The position numbers and the translations under genes were made by a program. The notes below the pieces were generated by a model. That model saw only the letters and a list, made by a program, of their open reading frames with translations. It had not been told where the DNA came from and made no database searches. Below, piece after piece: positions 21,853 to 33,000 of a DNA stretch of 64,000 bases. Source of the stretch: Pohlia nutans. Taxonomy: Eukaryota; Streptophyta; Bryopsida; Bryales; Mniaceae. The stretch lies in assembly GCA_022496805.1 (NCBI GenBank), contig CM040101.1:29923529-29987528 (forward strand). Reading direction: 5' to 3'. Each line of letters opens with the position of its first letter. Position 1 is the first letter of the stretch.

Positions 21853-24800
21853 CTCCCACTTTGCGTAGAGCCAAAGCCTCTAAGTCCAAATGCTATTACT
21901 AATCGTTGGTGTCGGTCTCTACAAAGACCCTTTGTGAGCACATCCGCCACCATGTGCTCCGTTGGGCAATACTCCAAATGTATAACTCCCAATTCCAACT
22001 TCTCCCGAATGAAGTGGTATTGCACATCAATGTGCTTCGTGCGTGAATGATGTGTAGGGTTCTTTGCAAGTGAAATGCACCCTTGGTTGTCACACATAAT
22101 CGTTGTAGCCTCACCTTGTGTGCAACCTACATCCACCATTAGTTGCCTCAACCAAATGGCCTCCTTCGTGGCATGGCTCGTAGCCATGTACTCGGCCTCC
22201 ACCGTTGATGTCGCCGTGGTTTGTTGCCGCTTGCTATTCCACGACACCGCTCCCGATCCGACCTTGAACATGTAGCCCGTTGTCGATCTTCGATCGCTCG
22301 TGTCTCCCGCGTAGTCCGCGTCACAATAGCCGCTCAACACAATGTCTTTGCCTCCAAGACACAACTTCACATCGCTTGTGCCCCTCAAATAACGCATGAT
22401 CCTCTTGACCGTCATCCAATGCATCGAGCCCGGTCTCGCCATGTGTTGACTCACCACGCTAATTGGATACGCAAGGTCGGGCCGTGTCGCAATCATCGCA
22501 TACATCAATGACCCCACCGCTTGCTTGTATGGCACCTCCGCCATCGATTTAGCCTCCATCGCATACTCCTCCTCCGAAAGCTTGACGAGCTTGGAGTTTG
22601 CATCCAATGGTGTTGCCACGGGCTTACAATTCTCCATCCCGAATCTCTTGAGCACGTCCATCACATACTTGCCTTGACTCATGGTGATAGTGCGTGTAGC
22701 CCTGTCTCGCACAAACTCAACACCAAGACAAAAGTGCAATTCTCCAAGATCACTCATCTCGTACTCTCTCTCATGCATACCTTTTAATGCATCCATTAAA
22801 CTCATGAGGCTTGCAAGAATGATCAAATCATCAACATATATGATCACAATCACCACATGTTGCCCCTCTTGCATGAAGTAGAGACTATGATCCGCAATGC
22901 TCCTAGTAAACCCGTGTGCAACCAAGAACGTGTCAATCTTTTGGTACCACGCTCTTGGAGATTGTTTCAACCCATACAATGATTTTTGCAACTTACAAAC
23001 AAGGTGCTCATTACCTTGTTGCACAAACCCCTCAGGTTGCACCATGTAGATATCCTCCTCCAAATCGCCATTCAAAAATGCGGTCTTCACATCCATTTGA
23101 TGCATCTCCAAGTCCAAGGCCGCTCCAATGGCAAGAATGCATCGAATGGTGGTGAACTTGGCCACGGGAGCAAATGTCTCGTGAAAGTCCACCCCATGCA
23201 CTTGCGCGAATCCCTTGGCTACTAATCTTGCCTTGTGACGCACAACAATACCCGAAACATCCCTCTTTGTCCGAAACACCCATTTGCAACCAATGGGGTT
23301 GCGATCCTTTGGAATGGGAGTTAATTGCCACGTACCGTTAGCAATTAGAGAGTCGTACTCCTCTTGCATGGCGCGCTCCCACTTGACCGCATCCTCACCT
23401 TGCATGGCTTCTCGAATGGTCAATGGACCATCCGATAATGCCACATTCGCATGCTCGTCCTCCACTTGAGGGAAGATGTGGTTCTTCCACCATTCTCCAG
23501 GTGGCTTGCGCGATCTCTCGGGGTACCGCCGCTCGCTTGAAGAAACTTGCTCCTCTTGCGTGCCCTTTGCGCCATTCTTGGCCTTTGAGCTCGATGGCGA
23601 TTCAACAACCTCCGTGTCGCCAGCTTCGTCATCACCGTCATCATCACCTACATCAACAACACTAGGAGACTTGGAGGGTGTGTCCACCAAAACGTCTCCA
23701 CTACTCCCACTTGGACCAACCTCCAAAGGAGCCTCCATCGTAGACTCCTCACAAAATGTCACATCACGTGACCGAATGATCTTCCTCGTGTCCACCGACA
23801 TGAGTCTATACGCCTTGGTACCTTCACAATACCCAAGAAACACACATTTCAAGGCCTTAGCCTCGAGTTTCGTCCTCCGTTCGTCAAGAACCTTCGCATA
23901 TGCAATGCATCCGAAGATGCGCATGTGTGCAACACATGGTTGCCTCCCACTCCACGCTTGCTCCGGCGTCATGCCTTCAACCGCGCTTGTTGGACACCGA
24001 TTGCGTGTGTATACCGCATTCACCACCGCTTCCGCCCAAAGGTCCAACTTCAAGTTTTGAGCGTGCAACATGCTCCTCGCCATTTCTACAATGGTGCGAT
24101 TTGCGCGCTCCGCAACTCCATTTTGTTGAGGCGTGTACGGGGCCGAAGTTTGGCGTGCGATGCCTTCATTCTTCAAAAGCTCGTCAAATTTCTTGGACAT
24201 GTACTCGCCGCCATTGTCCGACCGAAACACCTTGATCTTCAACTCGGATTGGTTCTCCACCAATGTCTTGAACTCCTTGAACTTCTCAAAGCACTCACTC
24301 TTCGCTTTGATAGGGTAGAGCCATATCTTCCTTGAAAAATCATCGATGAAGGTCACAAAGTACTTGCAACCTCCCATCGATGTGGTCTTCATAGGGCCAC
24401 ACACATCCGAATGCACGATCTCCAAAACTTTTGTGGCCCGTGTCGCCCCTTCACCCGCAAATGGCAACCGTTGTTGCTTGCCTTCAATGCAACCTTCACA
24501 CGTGAATGTAGAAGCATCCACTTTCAATTGATGAAGGTCCATACCGCTTACCATGCCGCGTAGTGTCTTCACACTCTTGATGTTCAAATGGCCAAATCGA
24601 CGATGCCACAACGCCAACTTGTCGTCGTTCAAGTTTGAATGCGCCAACGCCGCCGATTCCTTCGAATGCACCTTGGGGAACTTGATGTGGTACAAGCCCT
24701 CGTGTTCTTCAATGATGGCCATCTCATCTCGACTCGGTGACAACACATAACATCCCTTATCACTAAACTCAACCCTCAAGTGCTTTGCCACTAATTGCCT

Positions 24801-25973
24801 CACCGATAGTAAATTTGCCGTTAATTTGGGAACGTGGAGGACATCTTGGATAGTGATTGTCTTCACACGACCCCTCACCTCGGTGTCTACAACAATTTGG
24901 CCCTTGCCAACGGCCTCAAGCACCGTATCATCTCCCAAAATCACTCTCCTTGGATTAATGAGAGCATACGAATGAAAACAAGTTTTATGTGGTGACATGT
25001 GGCTTGTAGCCCCCGAATCAACAATCCAATCACTCGTACTACCATTGCACGATACATTGCTTGCCATGTTTGCATACTCATCACCAACCTCAATCCAATC
25101 ACTCATGCTTGCATCACCCTCGATACCATCACTCATGTTTGCATCACCCTCGATGCCATCGCTCATGCTTGCCTCATATCTAGCCGTAAATGCGTACTCA
25201 TCATCGTCACGAGTTTTAGTGTTGTTTGCACTCTCCCCTTTCTCATCCCTCTTGCGTTTGAAGCAAAATTTGGCAATGTGGCCCTTCTTACCACAATAGA
25301 AGCACACCTTGTCGCTTGAGCTCCCACCGCCTCCATTCTTGAATTGCTTCGCCACGAGTGCCGCTCCATCTTCTCGAGACTCGTTCTCCTTTCGCCGCGA
25401 AAGCTCGTGCAACAACCGTGAGGTCACATAGTCCAATGTGAGCTCCGTAATGGGTCTTGACTCCATCGCCACGATGAGGTACTCGTATGATGATGGAAGG
25501 CTCTCCAAAAGTGTCATCACGATGTCACCATCCGTAACCGACACGTCGCAACCGTTGAGTTGATCCGCGAGAGCTTTGACCTTGTTGATGTGCGCCAACA
25601 TGTCATCTTCTTCGCCCATCTTGATGGTGAAGAACTTGCGCCTCAAAAACAAAATGTTGGCCAATGTTTTCGCTTCGTGAATGTTGCAAAGCTTGGACCA
25701 TGCTTCCGCGGGTGTCTTGCACGAACGAATGTGCGCAAGTTGCGAATCCGCGAGGTTGAGTGCCAAAATGGCAAATGCCTTCTTCTCCCTCCTCGTGTAC
25801 GCTTGCATGATCCTAGGATCCGTAGAAGAGAAAGGAGGTTCCTCACTACCCTCGACAATCTCCCACAACTCCTTCTCGGCCATCACCATCTCCATTTTGA
25901 ATTTCCACAAGTGGAAATTCACCCCATCGAACTTGTCCACGACCTTGGGACCCTCACCCTCAAAAGATGCCAT
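21828..25973 (-). CDS. Ty1/copia gag-pol polyprotein, intact
   Basis: One open frame of about 1381 codons from the ATG at 25973 (a GTG lies three codons earlier). Domains in order: UBN2-type Gag; zinc knuckle CFYCGKKGHIAKFC (about residue 225); protease WIVDSGATSHM (about 315); GAG-pre-integrase HRRFGHLN and CEGCIEGKQ; integrase with HSDVCGP, RSDNGGEYM and QQNGVAERAN (about 520-620); reverse transcriptase with GCKWVFRTKRD and YVDDLIIL (about 895-1045); RNase H with DADYAGD, EAEYMA and CDNQGC (about 1215-1295). This order (integrase before RT) is diagnostic of Ty1/copia. All catalytic blocks are present and there is no stop. An unusual acidic repeat (MSDGIEGDA, three copies) sits between zinc knuckle and protease. 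The stop falls inside the 3' LTR. Confidence 0.97.
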   Translation of the reverse strand: MASFEGEGPKVVDKFDGVNFHLWKFKMEMVMAEKELWEIVEGSEEPPFSSTDPRIMQAYTRREKKAFAILALNLADSQLAHIRSCKTPAEAWSKLCNIHEAKTLANILFLRRKFFTIKMGEEDDMLAHINKVKALADQLNGCDVSVTDGDIVMTLLESLPSSYEYLIVAMESRPITELTLDYVTSRLLHELSRRKENESREDGAALVAKQFKNGGGGSSSDKVCFYCGKKGHIAKFCFKRKRDEKGESANNTKTRDDDEYAFTARYEASMSDGIEGDANMSDGIEGDASMSDWIEVGDEYANMASNVSCNGSTSDWIVDSGATSHMSPHKTCFHSYALINPRRVILGDDTVLEAVGKGQIVVDTEVRGRVKTITIQDVLHVPKLTANLLSVRQLVAKHLRVEFSDKGCYVLSPSRDEMAIIEEHEGLYHIKFPKVHSKESAALAHSNLNDDKLALWHRRFGHLNIKSVKTLRGMVSGMDLHQLKVDASTFTCEGCIEGKQQRLPFAGEGATRATKVLEIVHSDVCGPMKTTSMGGCKYFVTFIDDFSRKIWLYPIKAKSECFEKFKEFKTLVENQSELKIKVFRSDNGGEYMSKKFDELLKNEGIARQTSAPYTPQQNGVAERANRTIVEMARSMLHAQNLKLDLWAEAVVNAVYTRNRCPTSAVEGMTPEQAWSGRQPCVAHMRIFGCIAYAKVLDERRTKLEAKALKCVFLGYCEGTKAYRLMSVDTRKIIRSRDVTFCEESTMEAPLEVGPSGSSGDVLVDTPSKSPSVVDVGDDDGDDEAGDTEVVESPSSSKAKNGAKGTQEEQVSSSERRYPERSRKPPGEWWKNHIFPQVEDEHANVALSDGPLTIREAMQGEDAVKWERAMQEEYDSLIANGTWQLTPIPKDRNPIGCKWVFRTKRDVSGIVVRHKARLVAKGFAQVHGVDFHETFAPVAKFTTIRCILAIGAALDLEMHQMDVKTAFLNGDLEEDIYMVQPEGFVQQGNEHLVCKLQKSLYGLKQSPRAWYQKIDTFLVAHGFTRSIADHSLYFMQEGQHVVIVIIYVDDLIILASLMSLMDALKGMHEREYEMSDLGELHFCLGVEFVRDRATRTITMSQGKYVMDVLKRFGMENCKPVATPLDANSKLVKLSEEEYAMEAKSMAEVPYKQAVGSLMYAMIATRPDLAYPISVVSQHMARPGSMHWMTVKRIMRYLRGTSDVKLCLGGKDIVLSGYCDADYAGDTSDRRSTTGYMFKVGSGAVSWNSKRQQTTATSTVEAEYMATSHATKEAIWLRQLMVDVGCTQGEATTIMCDNQGCISLAKNPTHHSRTKHIDVQYHFIREKLELGVIHLEYCPTEHMVADVLTKGLCRDRHQRLVIAFGLRGFGSTQSGSIEVIDAM
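21853..21864 (-). other. Polypurine tract
   Basis: On the minus strand, GCAAAGTGGGAG lies directly before the 3' LTR. This is the expected primer site for second-strand synthesis. Confidence 0.75.
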
Positions 25974-26784
25974 GATCCTCACTTACGTATGCCTCCCCAC
26001 ACAAATGAAACCTCAAACTCAAACACACAACTTTGTTTTTGTGATTTTTTTTTTTTGCTTTGATATTGCACCTTTGTGCACCCAATGGGTTTAAAACAAC
26101 CCCAAACACTAGATCAGCACTTTTGTGCTCCACACACGCCTCCCAACACTCAAATGTGAGAACCCTCACCCAAAAATGCAAAGAGGCTCACCAAAACCCC
26201 TCAAATCACTCAATGGAGCTCAAAATAACTCCAAATGCTTCAATACGACGCCTTAGTGTCCCCAAACACTCAATGCACGTCAATGACACCTTTGTGTCCT
26301 TCAAGAGCACTCACTCAATGCACATGAACTCACACAAGTCCCTCAAAACCCCAATCGCATTGAAATTGCTCAAAACCGCACCTTTGTGCACAAACTAGCT
26401 CCAAATGAAAATTTGAGCACTCCAAGAGCATGAAACACATGCAACACCTCAAAGCAAGTGCCTAATCACTAGGATCAGATGGTAGACCCTCCACGAGAGT
26501 CTTCACACCTCACAAATCACTTGCATTTACTCAAATGCTCACAATTGAACCAAACGAAGTTCCACTCGCAACGAAGAGATAGAAGAAAGAAAAGAAGGAG
26601 ATCAAGGGAAGAAATTGACCAAAGAGAGTGCTCCAACATGTAACTTCAGCCCATGCACACCTCCAAGAAACACCAACGCTTCAACAAGCTCCAAAACCTC
26701 CAACAATGCTCCAAAACCGCCCGTTGCGCACCGACCTCAAAATACTTGCACAAATGCAATCTAATACTCATGAAACACACATGA
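25974..26784 (-). other. Copia 5' untranslated region
   Basis: 811 bp between the primer site and the polyprotein start. It is C/A-rich on the plus strand, with degenerate repeats of CACCTTTGTGC and CACTCAATGCAC. No separate ORF is supported. Confidence 0.7.
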
Positions 26785-26798
26785 GTGGGCCCATAACC
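26785..26798 (-). other. Primer-binding site matching initiator tRNA-Met anticodon arm
   Basis: On the minus strand, GGTTATGGGCCCAC starts immediately after the 5' LTR. Its complement GTGGGCCCATAACC matches the anticodon stem-loop of plant initiator tRNA-Met as I remember it, not the tRNA 3' end (which would give TGGTATCAGAGC). Priming would then use a tRNA fragment cut in the anticodon arm, as known for Drosophila copia. Confidence 0.75.
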
Positions 26799-27056
26799 TA
26801 TTGAAGGTAGAGAAGATTGCACAAGGCACACACACAAACACAAGGAATGCGTAGAAAGATATGATCTTTACTCAAAGGCCTTCCACCTTAAGTAGTGTAC
26901 ACTAGGAGGTCACCATGGACAAACCATATGGGATAACTCATCACAAGGACACTCTAGAGATCAGCCCATGCCTAACCCCTCCTCCCACACACCATTATTT
27001 AGCACCCGTACGTCTTTGACTTCTAGCAATACTACGTTGCATCAATTACCTCAATA
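26799..27056 (-). repeat. Copia 5' LTR
   Basis: 258 bp copy of the LTR at 21595-21852, with the same TATTG/CAATA ends. It is followed by the target duplication AGAAG (27057-27061). The promoter and poly-A signals should lie here but are not sharply defined by sequence. Confidence 0.95.
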
Positions 27057-28060
27057 AGAAGTGGCCCGTGATGTCGCTCTCCGAACGTCAGCTGGGACAT
27101 CCCGGGGACCACCGCATGTTGTTCATGACATGTCCACGAAGACATCCGGAACAGACCGGCCCGCGTCTCCATCATTGTCTTCTAGGATGTCCAAGGAGAT
27201 GTCCCATCAGACATCACCGCATACATCCTTCATGCAGTAGGGCGTCTTTGCACAGACGTCCACTGTGACATGGTCTAGGACGTCTATAGACGTCGGGGAT
27301 GACATGGCATTGTCTCAGAAGTCACAAAACCGGACATTCTGGACAACGTACACCGAAACATTTGGGATGTCTTCCGGAACATAGCAGTATGGCGTGGTCT
27401 AAGACGTACGGGATGCTTCTACAGACGTAGTGACGGGTGTCTCTCTAAACACCCGTGAAGACATCGGCAGCGACATTAGAGACCTAGGATTGCACAAAAC
27501 GTCTCACTCGATGTGCGCGGTGTCTCCGCGGACATCTCTGATGTCGCGCTTCGAACGTGGGCTGGAACATCCCGGCGGACATTTGCACGTTGTTCGTGAT
27601 GTGTCCGCGATGACATCCGTAACAGACGTGCACGCGTCTTCATCATTGTCTTCTAGGATGTCCACGGTGATGGCAGATCCAGCGTCCGTCTCTGGGCCAC
27701 AACACAGACATCCTTTATATCCCTTACAGCATAGGCCTGAGATGAGGCCGTACGCTGGAAAATCGGAAATGGTCCACATCAGCAACCCACGTAGGTTGAA
27801 GCGTCGGGACCCGAGTGGTTGGGTGAAATCTTGGGCCGCGACACCACGCCAAAGTTGATGTAGCTCTTTCAAAAGTGGCCGCAAGAAGACATCTATGTTT
27901 GTCGCCATTGGCGACCGCTTCCCCGATATCAAGATGCACAGCACGTTGAAGTTTACCACGTTGAATCCGTACCTGTCACATTCAATGTTGGACACTAGAA
28001 CATCACGTGAGGCTTTAACCCATTCGCAGAGCAACACCGTCGTGCATGGTATGGTTCACC
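27057..28060 (-). pseudogene. CACTA TNP2 (Transposase_21) fragment
   Basis: The minus-strand frame 27504-28037 contains NIDVFLRPLLKELHQLWRG, LLMWTISDFPAYGLISG and CKGYKGCLCC, the conserved core of the TNP2 transposase of En/Spm elements. Upstream, VLCILISGKRSP fits the LxLLIPGP block. The rest of the frame (27504-27700) runs into GATGTC-rich DNA and is probably intron. A possible acceptor GTGACAG precedes the core near 27975. The N-terminal half of TNP2 is missing or lost in the AT-rich DNA beyond 28.06 kb. Together with the CACTATAAGAAA end at 20304 this identifies the sequence into which copia inserted. Confidence 0.7.
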
Positions 28061-29100
28061 ATATTGAGGGAATTCAGAGTTGTGAATTATCATGCCTTTT
28101 GGTGCACATTTGCGCACATTGTGCATTTTTAATTTCATTGAAAGAGATAACTTTTAATCCCTTTTAAAAAATATTAAGAAATATTACAATGAAAAATGAA
28201 GTGAACTAACTTTTAAATTTATGTATTTATAAATGATAGAATTAAATCCTAGTTTGTCTAAATGATTTAATCTTGAAGATTTTGAGTATAAATTAAAACT
28301 CCCATTCTAATACCACTTTGAATAATATAGTTAAACTTTGAATGTAAATGTAGTTCATTTTTGGTTCTATATTTGAAAATTTGAAAATACTCCCACTTGA
28401 AATTTTTTGTTATGAAGGAAACAAAAATAAATAAAATCCATCAAAAAAGTATTTTAGAAATAGTCAGAGAACAATTTTCGGCAACATATATTTTAAAATT
28501 AAAATTTCAATAATTTGGAAAAACTCGGAAAAATGTGGAACATATTTCTCTTCACATATTTCTCTTCACAGAGCTCAAAATTCCATGCACAACCTTCTTC
28601 TCTTTCATAATTTTTGTGTGCACTTTTGCACTACAACAAGGCACTAATGTTTCACATAAACATTAATTTGGATTGCATGTTTGTTACTTTTAATTTCTTT
28701 TGTTGGCATTGGTAGAAGACATCACTTAGTTGTAGTAGTTCAATTTTTTTAAACTTCTACTACCAATTTCTATTTATGAAGTTCTAAAAGATTAAAAAGA
28801 AGAGCAAAATTTTGCATTGTAACAAAAAAATTGGTGAACCATACCATGCAAAACCCATACTCATCATTGAACTTTCATCATGTTCATTACAATGTTTTTT
28901 ATTTTTATTTTTAAACTTAGATACTTTCAAAAACTTCATATTTCTTAATATACTGAAAAGCATTTAGACGCAAGTGTAAGATGTTTTATTTGTCTAAAAA
29001 TAAAATTGTGCTTGTATCAGAGTTTATTTGATTAGAAACTTGTAAAAATTTATTTTAACACATTTTTAGCCAAGTAAAACGTTTTTAGAAAAGCAAGACG
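28061..29100. other. AT-rich, no gene
   Basis: Long AT-rich DNA without an ORF of note. CACTACAACAAGG at 28629 resembles a CACTA end but has no partner. Confidence 0.5.
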
Positions 29101-29214
29101 TCTCAGACTCTCAGTAATATGAAGTCTTTAAATTTATGTGAGTGCAAGATGAATTCAAAAATTACAGTCAATAGCCAACATTGGAACATTTGGAAGGACA
29201 TCAATGATGACATC

Positions 29215-29325
29215 CCGCTGTCCATGAAGATGTCTAGGATGACGTCCATGAAGATGTCTAAGGTGACGTCCATGAAGATGTCTAAGATGACGTCCATGAA
29301 GATGTCTAAGATGACATCCATGCGT
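29215..29325. repeat. 24-bp minisatellite, four to five units
   Basis: Units combine GATGTCTAAG with ATGACGTCCATGAA. They remain in frame on both strands, so chance ORFs with MKMSKMTS-type repeats arise. The unit is built from the same GATGTC/GACGTC words that fill 20.3-34.6 kb. Confidence 0.8.
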
Positions 29326-29582
29326 CCCTGCAAACATCTACTGGGATGACTTTCATCGAGTTCACTGGATGAACAGAGGCGGCTAGGGTTAGCTGCCGCA
29401 GCCATAGTTAGGCCAGGAGACCTTTAAATAGAATTCAAGGTTGCAAAAAGCTCATTTTTGCCTTCATTTTTCCAAGAAGTTAGAGTTTAGAGTGTAGAGG
29501 TTCTCAAAAGTGTTGCCATTCATTTTTAGAATGATTGTAAACTATAGTAAGAGAATAGTAGTTGTAGAGAGAGCCATGGAAC

Positions 29583-29801
29583 ATGCACTGCTTGAGAGAT
29601 GGGTGTGCAACACTAAAAGGTTTATCTTTTTCTCTCTCAGCGGACACAAGTGAGGATGCTACGCCGCCTTGGAAGCGTGGCGGCAAGGTCAAAGTCGGGA
29701 GAGGGGGAGGGGACAATTTGATGAAGAAATCGGTGTTAGTGGATTTCAAAGGCGTCATGTATGACACTATGAAGAAGGTGTTGTTGTGGAAGAAACCCTA
29801 A
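29583..29801 (+). CDS. Small basic hypothetical ORF
   Basis: 72 codons with a Gly/Lys-rich centre (KRGGKVKVGRGGG). An acceptor-like CTCTCTCAG lies inside at about 29640, so the part after it may be an exon of the downstream En/Spm-type gene. The stop lies in the following 38-bp repeat. Weak support. Confidence 0.25.
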   Translation: MHCLRDGCATLKGLSFSLSADTSEDATPPWKRGGKVKVGRGGGDNLMKKSVLVDFKGVMYDTMKKVLLWKKP

Positions 29802-30005
29802 AACTTGTAGTATTTAATTTGTTGTGGATGAAACCTTAAAACTTGCAGTATTTGATTTGTTGTGAATGAAACCCCAAAACTTGTAGTATTTGATTTGTTG
29901 TGAATGAAACCCTAAAACTTGTAGTATTTGATTTGTTGTGGAAGAAACCCTAAGACCTGCAATATTTGATTTGTTGTAGAAGAAACCCTAAAACCTGCAA
30001 TATAA
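29786..30005. repeat. 38-bp tandem repeat with telo-box
   Basis: About six units of GTGRAWGAAACCCTAAAACT plus TGTAGTATTTGATTTGTT, starting at 29786, 29824, 29862 and onward. Several units keep AAACCCTAA, the plant telo-box. The array ends about 60 bp before the first recognisable exon of the plus-strand En/Spm-type gene. Confidence 0.85.
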
Positions 30006-30067
30006 TCTATTACATGTTAAGGTATGTGATATTAACATGGAATTAGGCAAGGTTTTTTGTTGTACAG

Positions 30068-33000
30068 CGCAGAGTACAACACTCACTTCGAGCAGGAAGA
30101 CGACAAAGAAGAGGACAAAGAGGATGGAGAGGACGACGATGAGGAGTCGGAAGACGAGGGGACACCGCCTCCTTCTCAGCGGCGGCGCGGCAATATGCAG
30201 CGGGAATGAGAGAAGAAGCCGCTGCATGTGGACAAAAGAGGAACTCCGTGCGGGGCAGTGGTGGGGGCGTTTGAGACTGAGTTGCGGCGCCTGTCGAGGG
30301 ACTTGGATCCCGGTTACAATTGGGCAAAACAGCAGCCAACAGCGTGCGAAAGATTCATGAAGCGCTTGTGGTCAGGTACAACCATCTTATTTGTCCCAGA
30401 AACTACAAAGCCTTACTGCAGAATGCAAACAATGGATCTGTATGCGTAGTTTGTGCTGTTGCCTATCACATAGGGGAGGTACTGATTTGACGTTGTATAC
30501 AAAGGATTCTCCATGTCTTGGAAGTGATGTGCAGATATCGTCTTGGACGTTAACGAATGTTCATGGAGACGTGTAAGGATGTCTTATGAGACGTCTGAGG
30601 ATGTGCATGGAAACATGACGACTGTGACAAGGGGACGTATTCAATCAGAAAGCTCGAATATATGAATTGCCACTGCTGAATCGCCTGAACTGTCCCTGTT
30701 GTTGACGTGAATGTGTCTTATGTCTGTTGAATGACTCTTGTTGTTTGTACGTCTGTTTGCTCGTGAATGACTCTGGTGCTACCTTTGTGATGCGTGAATT
30801 CGCAGGATGGGAGGTGAGGGGCGATCAGGGCCGTAAGACAGTACACAAAGGGTGGATTACCATTCGAGTGAACAAAGCGCTCACGAACAGACGGTTCAGG
30901 CTCAACCGCATGATCGACCAGAGACAAAAGAAGCCACCCGAACTCACCGACAAGCAGTGGAACTATCTTGTGACGAAGAGGGCGACTGAGGCATCAAAAG
31001 AGAAGTCGGCGCGGATGCGGAAAGTATCCAAGGGCAAGGGCACACGGTCGACACAGATGGCCGCACTTCGAGAAGGTGCGATAGTGAAACTGGTGAGTCA
31101 CAGTTTTTGCAATGTAGGATGGACACTGGAGCTTGTTGTTTGGATGTTTGGGGAATGTGTAGAGCTGTTTTGTAGAAGTTGATGTCATTCACAATGCCTC
31201 TAGGGACATCCATGTGTTTGCAATGGTGTCTTCAGCAGAGTAGGTGACGTCAGTGAATGTCTTAGAGAACGTGAGGATGTTTCAGAAGACGCATTGATGC
31301 CGTCGCGGACGTAGGTGGATGTCTTAGGCGATGTTCACTGCGACATCTATTGCAAACTATACGTGGTTCCGGCTGTTCTTTCTGGTATTGGCTGCAGGGA
31401 CAAGGCGAAGACTTTCAAGAGGCCAAGGTCGGGAGTTCTAACATATTTCAAATCTGTCTCAGCCACTTCATTCACTGTGTGCTGACTCGTGTACCCCCTG
31501 CTGTCTTGCTATGGTTTTTTGGTTGGATTGTGGCAAGCATTCGAGAAAGGTCGAGCACCATTCGAGTCCGAGATCAACGACAAGATCGAGGAACAATACG
31601 AGCGGCTTAACGCGTCGGCACATGCGGTTGAAGAGGAGGACGATATCGACATTAGGATGGAGGACCTCGAGGCGCGGCTGGAGGCGAAGCTAACGTCATC
31701 CAACAATGCGCTCCAGTCGAAGATCGAGGGCATGTTCAGGCAGCTCATGTCTGGGAAGGCGTCGTGCACGGACTCCACCCTCCCCCAGACAAAGGATGCG
31801 CCGGTGCCAGCAACCCCGGTGTCGTTGCAGGTCACTCCGACGCCGACGGCCATCACCGAGCCGGTAGGGCACCCTCGCCGAACCACGGTGCATCGGGCGT
31901 GTCACAGACGTCATTGCCCAGGGATGACGAGGTCGGTGCTGCAGAGGAGGTTGGGGGAGGGCAGTCGATGGAGCAGGCCAAAGGAGGGGGCACGGTGGAG
32001 GGAGAGGCAGCTGTCACCGCACCCGTCGCGGAGCCGGTTCACCAAGATGATCCATATGCGGTAGAGCAGACAACGCCGTCCGCTGAGCAGACACAGCCTG
32101 CGGTCCAGACCGAGCAGGTAACGAGCTGAGCGTAGATATGGTAGAGCAGTGAGGCCTAACCACGTCTGTGAAAATGACTTAGGAAACGCACGGACATCTG
32201 CAGAAACATCCCCGCGTCACGTCGGACATTGCACAGACATGTTTTGGAACACTGTGATGTTTTTATGGAACTCTGTCTAGGCAATTGGGCATGGTGTATC
32301 TTGAATGCGATGTATGTTTTCCTCTACAGATGTCATGAGTGTGAAGTGTATGGAACTGAAGTTGTAATGTGCGTGAATGAAAGCTTGGGTGATGACAAGT
32401 AGGGGAGGTACACTGCATGTCTCGACATGGGTGGAGAGGGGAAGTGAGCAGTCTCTGCTGTGCATACCATACTTGATTGTCTAGTGTGAATGCGTGCATT
32501 TCAAGTAGTAGTGATGAATTGGAAGTGCAGGAGGTTGTGGACACACCGGGGGGTTCCGTGGCTACTGTCAGGCGCAGTACTAAGCCCGACAGCATAACAA
32601 AGGCACTTGCGAAGACTCCGAAGCCTGCAGGATTGTCTAAACCTGGAAAGAGCGACACAACGAAGCCGACGGGGGCATCCAAAACGACCAAGCCAGATTC
32701 AACGAAGCAAGCGGGCCTGTCGAAACCGGGGAGTGCGACTGAGAAGGTTGGGAAATATAGATGCACTGTCATAATTGGACGTGCATTTACGCTTCACGTG
32801 AATGTCTGAAATTCAGTATTTCGCATTGAGTACGGCAAATTATGCAATGTCTAAGTGGTTTTTAGATTGTCATTTAGAGTATACTGGGACATTGCATGGA
32901 AAGAGTCCATGACATGATGTAATTGCACAAGTGTAGGGTCGCACGTCAACAAGAGCGGAGGCGGCCAAGAAGAAATGAACATGCACCGTGAATGAGACGC

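Noticed and set aside
22075..26063. Many plus-strand ORFs of 60-190 codons
   Set aside because: All are antisense shadows of the intact copia polyprotein.
27430..27858. 142-codon plus-strand ORF
   Set aside because: It is antisense to the TNP2 core, which carries conserved motifs on the minus strand.
28629..28641. CACTACAACAAGG as a CACTA terminus
   Set aside because: No inverse partner or flanking 3-bp duplication was found.
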